Part shown: positions 34,125 to 39,252 of the stretch, piece by piece | Numbering within the stretch: the first letter of the stretch is position 1 | Layout of the letters: each line of letters starts with the position of its first letter | Origin: an uncultured Desulfotomaculum sp. | GTDB taxonomy: Bacteria > Bacillota > Desulfotomaculia > Desulfotomaculales > Desulfotomaculaceae | Length of the DNA stretch: 39,252 nucleotides | NCBI GenBank assembly: GCA_946411205.1 | Contig: CAMKDG010000019.1 | Coordinates: 1 to 39,252, forward strand | Reading direction: 5' to 3' | Program-made: the position numbers and the translations under genes | Notes under the pieces: model-generated | The model's input: only the letters and a program-made list of their open reading frames with translations | What the model was told of the DNA's origin: nothing | Databases searched by the model: none

Positions 34125-35366
34125 CTAGTCTTTAGATCCCGCTTTCCATTTAAGGCCCCAATTAAAAGCTTTATCCATTTCTCGGTGTCCTGCGAAGTAG
34201 CGCACCATACGTTCAATGCTGAAGGTCTCGTTATTAACATTTTCGATTAGGGCGATAGCACACATAATTTTGCGATTATCGTGTTCATCCATTCTTACCA
34301 CAATATCTGGCCCACCCGGTTGCTTAAGGGTTACCACACCCTCTGCTTCCGCCCAGTTAGCAACTCCTTGATAGATGAAGGCAAAGACTAGGATTCTCTT
34401 AAATTCAGGAATGTGATCGCCGTTAATTCTGAGATTTTCCCCTGATGAAACTGCGCCGGTTCTGTCATCTCCATCTAAGGCGATATAGGGATAAGCCTGA
34501 AAATTGCCGAATTGCTTTCCCAAGGCTTGGATGACGCCTTTAGCACCATTTTTCATTTCGATTAAACAACCGAGATCTAGGTCAACTCCACCACTGCCAC
34601 CAAAGATTGAGCCAAATAACCCCGCAGGCTTACTGGATTTCTGATTCCAATTAAGGTTGATTAGGATTTCTCCTAATTTGTTGTTCGCCTTTTTCTCAAG
34701 GTTAATCTTGTCACCCTGCTTTTTCAGTTCAATCTTAGATAAATTAAGTTTTTGTCTTGGTTGCTCCACAGGCAGTTTTTCCACCGGGGGTTTTGGTGTC
34801 TCAAGGGTCGGCTCATCGGATACAACAATACCAAAACCACCACATAGGGCAGCTAAGCCACCTTGATAACCCATGGCAATGGGGTTTAATTTCCACTCTC
34901 CATTATGTCGATAGAGTTCTGCCACAACAATAGCTGTTTCACTAGTAAAGCCAGTGGTTATCGAAAAACGTAATAGCTCTTCCTTTCCCTTATTGGTTAC
35001 TCTTAGGTAGACTTGAGGGGTCTGTCCAAAGCTGTGTCCCCTTTGGGGTCCCTCATGTATCGTTAGGGTAAAGGCAATTTTTTGCACATCGACTGGAACT
35101 GCTTTGAGGTTTATGGTTAGTTGTGCTTTATCCGGTGTTTGAGCGTTTTCTACAGCTACCGCCCCGCCGCGTCCGTTAGGATTGCCATAAAAAATAAAAT
35201 CTTCATCGTTCCTACATTTGCCGTCTTGTTGAAGCATAAAAGCTGCACCATCAATTTCGATGCCGCTATTACTGGTTTCCCAACCCATTCCGACCATAAT
35301 TTCTGAGAGTCCAGGGAACTTTTTGGTAATATCTGTTTTTTGACCTCTCATGACTGTCAGCGACAT
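34125..35366 (-). CDS. TerD-family protein with two TerD-like domains
   Basis: About 413 residues from the ATG at 35366 (MSLTVMRGQKTDITKK), the usual TerD beginning, with AAGGAG upstream; an in-frame GTG three codons before overlaps that site. The first domain (1-190) has the acidic calcium-site segments EIDGAAFMLQQDGKCRNDEDFIFYGNPN and ends with AMGYQGGLAALCGGFGI. A Pro-rich, charged linker follows, then a second, diverged TerD-like domain (about 230-410: GEILINLNWNQ, GVDLDLGCLIEMKNGAKGVIQ, LDGDDRTGAVSSGENLRING). TerD proteins bind calcium and act in stress and phage/metal resistance. Central gene of the cluster. Confidence 0.9.
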   Translation of the reverse strand: MSLTVMRGQKTDITKKFPGLSEIMVGMGWETSNSGIEIDGAAFMLQQDGKCRNDEDFIFYGNPNGRGGAVAVENAQTPDKAQLTINLKAVPVDVQKIAFTLTIHEGPQRGHSFGQTPQVYLRVTNKGKEELLRFSITTGFTSETAIVVAELYRHNGEWKLNPIAMGYQGGLAALCGGFGIVVSDEPTLETPKPPVEKLPVEQPRQKLNLSKIELKKQGDKINLEKKANNKLGEILINLNWNQKSSKPAGLFGSIFGGSGGVDLDLGCLIEMKNGAKGVIQALGKQFGNFQAYPYIALDGDDRTGAVSSGENLRINGDHIPEFKRILVFAFIYQGVANWAEAEGVVTLKQPGGPDIVVRMDEHDNRKIMCAIALIENVNNETFSIERMVRYFAGHREMDKAFNWGLKWKAGSKD

Positions 35367-35405
35367 GGGAATCACTCCTTATTGTTAGGTAACTAAATTC
35401 AAGGG

Positions 35406-36092
35406 TTAAGAGTTTCTGGAGGGGGGCAAGAACTGTTTTAACCAGCTGCCAAACCCTCGCGGATTTCTCGTCTGGATAATAACTGGCCCTGGCCCGGTAA
35501 ACTTACAGACAAGGGCTTCACCGGAGGTAAAGGAAGAAATCCAGCCCTGCGAAGCCTTTTCGATGGAGTAGTGCATATAATCAGGCCAAGCAACTAAGTG
35601 ACTGTTGTCCACGATAAAGGGTTGTCCTGGTTCCAGATTGATGATATGGATACCACCATAGGTATTGAGAAACACCATCCCCTTCCCACTTATTTTTACC
35701 ACGAAGAAACCTTCACCGGAAAATAAGCCCTGGGAAAGATTCTGCACTTTCGTAGACACTTGGAGGCCCATCGAACCAGCTAAAAAACCATCTTTTTGTA
35801 CAACCAGACTATAGCTGCCATCTAATTCCACATCGATAATATCACCCGGGATAGAGGGTGCCAAAAGTACTTCTCCCGGTCCCCTGCGTGCCGTAAGGGT
35901 TTGCAAGAAAAAACTTTCCCCTGCTACCATGCGGGCAAGTCCACCTAACAGTCCTCCATCCATCTTTCCTTCAACATCTACTGTGGCAGACATACCTACC
36001 ATGGCATCGGACTCTGCTTTGATCGTTTCCCCTTGTTCCAAATTAACTTGGAGTAATGGGTAGGCTCCCGGATAAAGGATTCTATGCTTCAT
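35406..36092 (-). CDS. AIM24/TIGR00266-family protein
   Basis: About 228 residues from the ATG at 36092 (MKHRILYPGAYPLLQVNLEQGE), which has AGAGAGG eight bases upstream; 23 earlier in-frame codons lie inside the HAD gene. Gly-rich GGLLGGLARMVAGESFFLQTLTARRGPGEVLLAP and FLNTYGGIHIINLEPGQPFIVDNSHLVAWPDYM are the marks of this beta-rich trimeric family. The role is not known; it often travels with Ter genes. It overlaps the HAD gene by 11 bases. Confidence 0.88.
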   Translation of the reverse strand: MKHRILYPGAYPLLQVNLEQGETIKAESDAMVGMSATVDVEGKMDGGLLGGLARMVAGESFFLQTLTARRGPGEVLLAPSIPGDIIDVELDGSYSLVVQKDGFLAGSMGLQVSTKVQNLSQGLFSGEGFFVVKISGKGMVFLNTYGGIHIINLEPGQPFIVDNSHLVAWPDYMHYSIEKASQGWISSFTSGEALVCKFTGPGPVIIQTRNPRGFGSWLKQFLPPSRNS

Positions 36093-36927
36093 TTTTAGTA
36101 CCTCTCTTTTTAGTAAATAATCCCGAGGGTGTCGAGGGAACGGTTCTGTTAACGAGTTCACTGACCAATTGGAGAATTTCTTCGCCAGCTAGTAGGCCGG
36201 AGGCTGCTGTGAAATCCCAGTCGCCATTGGTAGCAAACTGTTCAAACAATTCTCCATGGGCGGGAGATATGCTACGCTGGGCACCTTTTAGCAAAGGAAT
36301 GTCCAACAAAGAATCACCGGCGCCAAAAACTTGTTCATCTCCTGTAATTTCCAGAATTCTTTGGACGGCTGACCACTTATTGATGACCCTTGGTACTAGG
36401 TAAAGTTTTCTTCCTTGAATCGACATTTCCCAGTTTTGCTTAATTACCCACTCACTAAAGGACGCAAGATCGAGTAGCGGAGTTTTTTCTCGGTCAATTA
36501 TACAATAGTAAAATACCCCGTCTGCCTGGCGCAGAGGCTGGGACCAATTTGTGCAGTCTAACTTGCCAAATTCTTTCCGTATTTCTTCACTGGCCAGACA
36601 ATCATTGACCAAAGTTCTGGCCATGCTTTTCTGGTACTCCATGTCGATGATCCCATCGAATAGGAGGTTGGCGCCGTTACTGACTACGGCATATGGGGGT
36701 CTTACTTCTTGCTGAAAAAACTGAATTCGTTGGTATTGTTCAATGGTCCTGGTGGTGCAAGGGACAAAGATCGTTTTACGGTTTATTTCTTTCAATAGCT
36801 CGGTAGCCTGCTTGGTCATGTAGGAGTTGTATTTGCCATATTCAACGGCTACAACTTCCTCAGAGAACTCTTTCAGAAACTTCTCTGAGTAAATCAAGGT
36901 ACGATCTAAGTCACTGGCAAAGATCAT
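36082..36927 (-). CDS. HAD-superfamily phosphatase of the Ter cluster
   Basis: 281 residues. HAD motif I DLDRTLIYS (catalytic Asp), motif II in VPCTTRTIEQYQRI, motif III Lys in INKWSAVQRILE and motif IV GAGDSLLDIPLL. The cap is of the Cof type. In Ter biosynthetic modules this enzyme is predicted to remove phosphate from the nucleotide-like product. It starts 4 bases inside the StiP gene's end and overlaps AIM24, so translation is coupled. Confidence 0.9.
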   Translation of the reverse strand: MIFASDLDRTLIYSEKFLKEFSEEVVAVEYGKYNSYMTKQATELLKEINRKTIFVPCTTRTIEQYQRIQFFQQEVRPPYAVVSNGANLLFDGIIDMEYQKSMARTLVNDCLASEEIRKEFGKLDCTNWSQPLRQADGVFYYCIIDREKTPLLDLASFSEWVIKQNWEMSIQGRKLYLVPRVINKWSAVQRILEITGDEQVFGAGDSLLDIPLLKGAQRSISPAHGELFEQFATNGDWDFTAASGLLAGEEILQLVSELVNRTVPSTPSGLFTKKRGTKNEA

Positions 36928-38177
36928 TTAGTGTCCTCCAGGTTTTTAATCAAGCCGTAGCAGGAGTAACTCAGCTCGGGATACTCTTCTACCGGCACCC
37001 CTCTGTCTTCTGCCAGTAGCAGTACGTGTTTGATATCTGAGCTTTTCCTGTCCTTGACAAGTATTTTCCACGGTACTCGGCGCAGGAGAACTCTGGTTGT
37101 CTCCCCTACTCCCGGCTTAACAAAGTTGATATTATTAATACCAAACTCCATTTGAACCTGGGTGGTTTCTTTTTTGCCAAGCCAAGCAGGGTTTTCATCA
37201 ATACCAACGTTGGGTTTATTTTGCAGCATGATGAGTGCTTTTTTTTGCGCATCTAGAAAATAACTTGCTACGGTATCAACAAAGTAGTTTGAAAGATCCT
37301 TCTCTAACAGTTCCCGATAGAACTTTGCCCCATGAAAATCAATAGGCCCAATCAGATCTTCTCTGCAAACAGTACGGGACATTAAGCCGGATACCGTGGA
37401 ATTTAGGCAGGCACTGGGAATTAAAAAATCATCTCTGGTGCCAAAGATATTGGCACAACAACCTGGGTCTGCCAGCACAGCCAATTCCTTACTAATTGTC
37501 TCAGGATGCATGTTAAATTCTTTTTCAAACTCTGTTACAGATTTAATTAATTCCGTGGTAATGGCGCCCTTACCGGTCCAACCGTCGATGAACTGAATCT
37601 CACAGCCGGGATGATTTTGCAGGATATAGACCAGGGCGTTTTTATCAATCCCTTTATCACGAATAATGGAGATACTGTAATGGGGGGCAGCAATACCGTG
37701 AAATTGGTAGATGTATTTTTTAATTAAGACACCGATGGGCGTGCCGGCTCTGGCTAAGGAGACCAATACCACCCCTTTTCCCCGCTTTTTTAGGATGGCT
37801 TCAGATACAATGGCGGTGGCCAGGGCTAATCTTTGGCCCGTCTCTAAAAGGGATTGGTGGAAAAGGTCGATGTATTCTTGGCTGGGTTCATATTCAATCG
37901 GAAGCATTTCTGAGTAGTGTCGCCCACTTTGAATGGCTTTCTCCCTTTCTTCATTGCTTTGTTCTTGGATGGAAGGTGCAATATCCTTTAAAAGAAAAAT
38001 TGCATCTCCAGGTGGGTAGCTGCCCAGGGGTTCTGGGCTGGGAACCTTTGGGTAGTTCTTAAGACTACCGTATGCGTGACATTTCGTTGCAGAATTGATA
38101 AGAACACCTCCAAGGTTAGTTGCAAAAAGAAACGAACACGATGTGTTTGATACCCAGTTCTTTAAGTGATTGCACAA
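36924..38177 (-). CDS. StiP-type cysteine protease/PRTase-like protein with C-terminal PELOTA domain
   Basis: 417 residues as listed (360-390 are the family part). The core begins GSYPPGDAIFLLKD and runs through ERAIQSGRHYSEMLP-type text (REKAIQSGRHYSEMLPIEYEPSQEY), VLVSLARAGTPIGVLIKKY, HYSISIIRDKGID, FIDGWTGKGAI and DPGCCANIFGTRDDFLIPSACLNSTVSGLMSRTV, with conserved Cys and His residues fitting the StiP annotation. The C-terminus (WKILVKDRKSSDIKHVLLLAEDRGVPVEEYP) is a PELOTA RNA-binding domain. The start is unclear: the TTG at 38177 overlaps the previous gene by 62 bases and lacks a good ribosome site, while TTGGAGG (38106-38112) lies seven bases before an in-frame ATC at 38099. Confidence 0.85.
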   Translation of the reverse strand: MCNHLKNWVSNTSCSFLFATNLGGVLINSATKCHAYGSLKNYPKVPSPEPLGSYPPGDAIFLLKDIAPSIQEQSNEEREKAIQSGRHYSEMLPIEYEPSQEYIDLFHQSLLETGQRLALATAIVSEAILKKRGKGVVLVSLARAGTPIGVLIKKYIYQFHGIAAPHYSISIIRDKGIDKNALVYILQNHPGCEIQFIDGWTGKGAITTELIKSVTEFEKEFNMHPETISKELAVLADPGCCANIFGTRDDFLIPSACLNSTVSGLMSRTVCREDLIGPIDFHGAKFYRELLEKDLSNYFVDTVASYFLDAQKKALIMLQNKPNVGIDENPAWLGKKETTQVQMEFGINNINFVKPGVGETTRVLLRRVPWKILVKDRKSSDIKHVLLLAEDRGVPVEEYPELSYSCYGLIKNLEDTK

Positions 38178-39252
38178 AGGGGGCTACCTGATCAGGTTTC
38201 ACCTGTCGTTCCCAAAAGACAAACACTTCCTCATAACAATTAGGCGGGATGTTATAGATAAAGTTTTTAATGCCCGGTCGAAAGGGATCTTCAAAGGCGA
38301 TGGAGTATTTAACTGCATAGTCTTCTCTATCATGGGGATGAACCGGACTGCGGGTGGTAGATTGTACCAGGACGTTTTCCCCCATGTAATTGGCGATTAA
38401 GAAGGGGATATACATAAACTCTCCGGTACCCAGACAAAGTGTTTTCTTCCCTTTTCTCATTTGAGATAATTTTAAACCAATTCTTTGAGCCTCAAGCTGT
38501 GTTTGGCTGGCATTGGTGACATCTACCCCAAAGCGGCCTGTATAGCCAAGATAGGAAGCTTTTTCTCCATCTTCGGAGGTCACGTCCAGCTCATATTCCA
38601 TTTTCTCGTGTATGGTTGTTACGAAAGGGAGGCTCTTTTTAATCGTCATGGAGGGTGCGGTAATTACAGGGGAATTCCCCTGATGCCAGAAGCAACCCTT
38701 TACTAAAGAAAGAACACTTATCTTACTACCTAATTCCTCTGCAAAGCAACTATATCGTGAGATTGCTTCTGTGGAACGCCAATCCAGAATCGTCAGAATG
38801 GCATAGTGTTTTTGAGGATATTTCTTTTGTAAAGTTCTTATGATATTCAGACAGGTGTTACCTGTAGTGATTTCATCATCAATTAGTACCAACAGGTCAT
38901 TATCTGCCAGTACAGAAGTATCCGAGATAAGACATCGTTGGTCTGGTGCATGGCAGTGATCTTCGGTAAAATAGAGGGTATCCTGAGTACCGGTAAGGTT
39001 CTCCCTCGTTGTATGAAGAAAATTCACATTGCCAGTGAAACTTCTAAAAACCGCATGACCGAGGGCTGTGGCAGTTTCAGCAAAACCGATAAATAATGCT
39101 TTACCAGGAAACGGGTAGGCGGGCGCTTGAATATCACAATTGGTTGCGGCGGATAAGACATTGGCCGCTTCATTAATTTTACTTTTGTGAGTCGCTAGCC
39201 CCATCAGTTCGGCAATTCTGGAGGCTAAGAGAAACCCTGTTGTCAGAGGAAT
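38116..39252 (-). CDS. Phosphoribosyltransferase with C-terminal TRSP domain (partial, N-terminus off the right edge)
   Basis: The frame is open to the right edge (IPLTTGFLLASRIAEL precedes an internal ATG at 39204), so the N-terminus is outside the window; at least 379 residues are present. The PRPP-binding loop is LVLIDDEITTGNTCLNII, with FIGFAETATALGHAVF and FTEDHCHAPDQ in the expected places. The C-terminal part with YLGYTGRFGVDVTNAS and LCLGTGEFMYIPF is the TRSP domain linked to this PRTase in Ter operons. It is predicted to attach a ribose phosphate to a base-like compound. Directly upstream of the StiP gene; the operon probably starts beyond the window. Confidence 0.88.
   Translation of the reverse strand: MPLTTGFLLASRIAELMGLATHKSKINEAANVLSAATNCDIQAPAYPFPGKALFIGFAETATALGHAVFRSFTGNVNFLHTTRENLTGTQDTLYFTEDHCHAPDQRCLISDTSVLADNDLLVLIDDEITTGNTCLNIIRTLQKKYPQKHYAILTILDWRSTEAISRYSCFAEELGSKISVLSLVKGCFWHQGNSPVITAPSMTIKKSLPFVTTIHEKMEYELDVTSEDGEKASYLGYTGRFGVDVTNASQTQLEAQRIGLKLSQMRKGKKTLCLGTGEFMYIPFLIANYMGENVLVQSTTRSPVHPHDREDYAVKYSIAFEDPFRPGIKNFIYNIPPNCYEEVFVFWERQVKPDQVAPFVQSLKELGIKHIVFVSFCN

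Overview
The window looks like chromosomal DNA of a spore-forming, low-to-mid GC Gram-positive bacterium of the Firmicutes. My guess is a Peptococcaceae / Desulfotomaculum-like clostridium. The reasons are Shine-Dalgarno-rich genes, YjcZ-type sporulation peptides with SigK-like promoters, Spo0M, a T-box leader, and nitrogen genes controlled by ANTAR antitermination instead of GlnR. The species is an inference; no rRNA or other marker is present.

Layout. 1-3400: the 5' part of a collagen-like spore-surface gene (minus strand), a decayed M20-peptidase fragment, a PadR regulator plus radical SAM enzyme operon, and two tiny Gly/Cys-rich membrane peptides of YjcZ type behind matching SigK-like promoters. 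3585-14174 (all minus strand): a complete nitrogen-assimilation block, amtB-glnB, ANTAR regulator, glnA, gltB-gltD. Each of its four leaders carries paired six-base-loop hairpins whose second hairpin overlaps a terminator, and amtB has two such units in tandem. 14303-15100: an MntA-like nucleotidyltransferase with a truncated HepT-like partner. 15106-18320: a TrpXYZ-type ABC transporter behind a T-box leader with one Stem I and two antiterminator/terminator modules. 18376-22150: a two-component system with a BcrAB-type ABC exporter. 22414-24894: a methionine aminopeptidase, an Old Yellow Enzyme-type oxidoreductase and a flavin reductase-like protein. 25189-28248: a MocR-type regulator divergent from azlCD, followed by a collapsed aminotransferase pseudogene. 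28308-31909: topB, a GNAT acetyltransferase and a DUF6544 protein. 32155-39252: a small membrane peptide and a Ter-type stress cluster (PRTase-TRSP, StiP/PELOTA, HAD, AIM24, double TerD, ATP-grasp) ending in spo0M and running off the right edge.

How it works together. The main regulatory story is nitrogen control. The ANTAR protein is encoded between the PII/ammonium-transport genes and glutamine synthetase. By family knowledge it should bind the hairpin pairs ahead of amtB, its own gene, glnA and gltB and stop the terminators from forming, so one RNA-binding protein would set the output of the whole GS-GOGAT pathway, including its own gene. Its receiver domain appears to have His where the phospho-accepting Asp should be, and no histidine kinase gene lies beside it, so its signal input is unclear. 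The Ter cluster matches the biosynthetic module predicted by comparative genomics (Anantharaman, Iyer and Aravind) to make a nucleoside-like metabolite; its right end lies outside the window.
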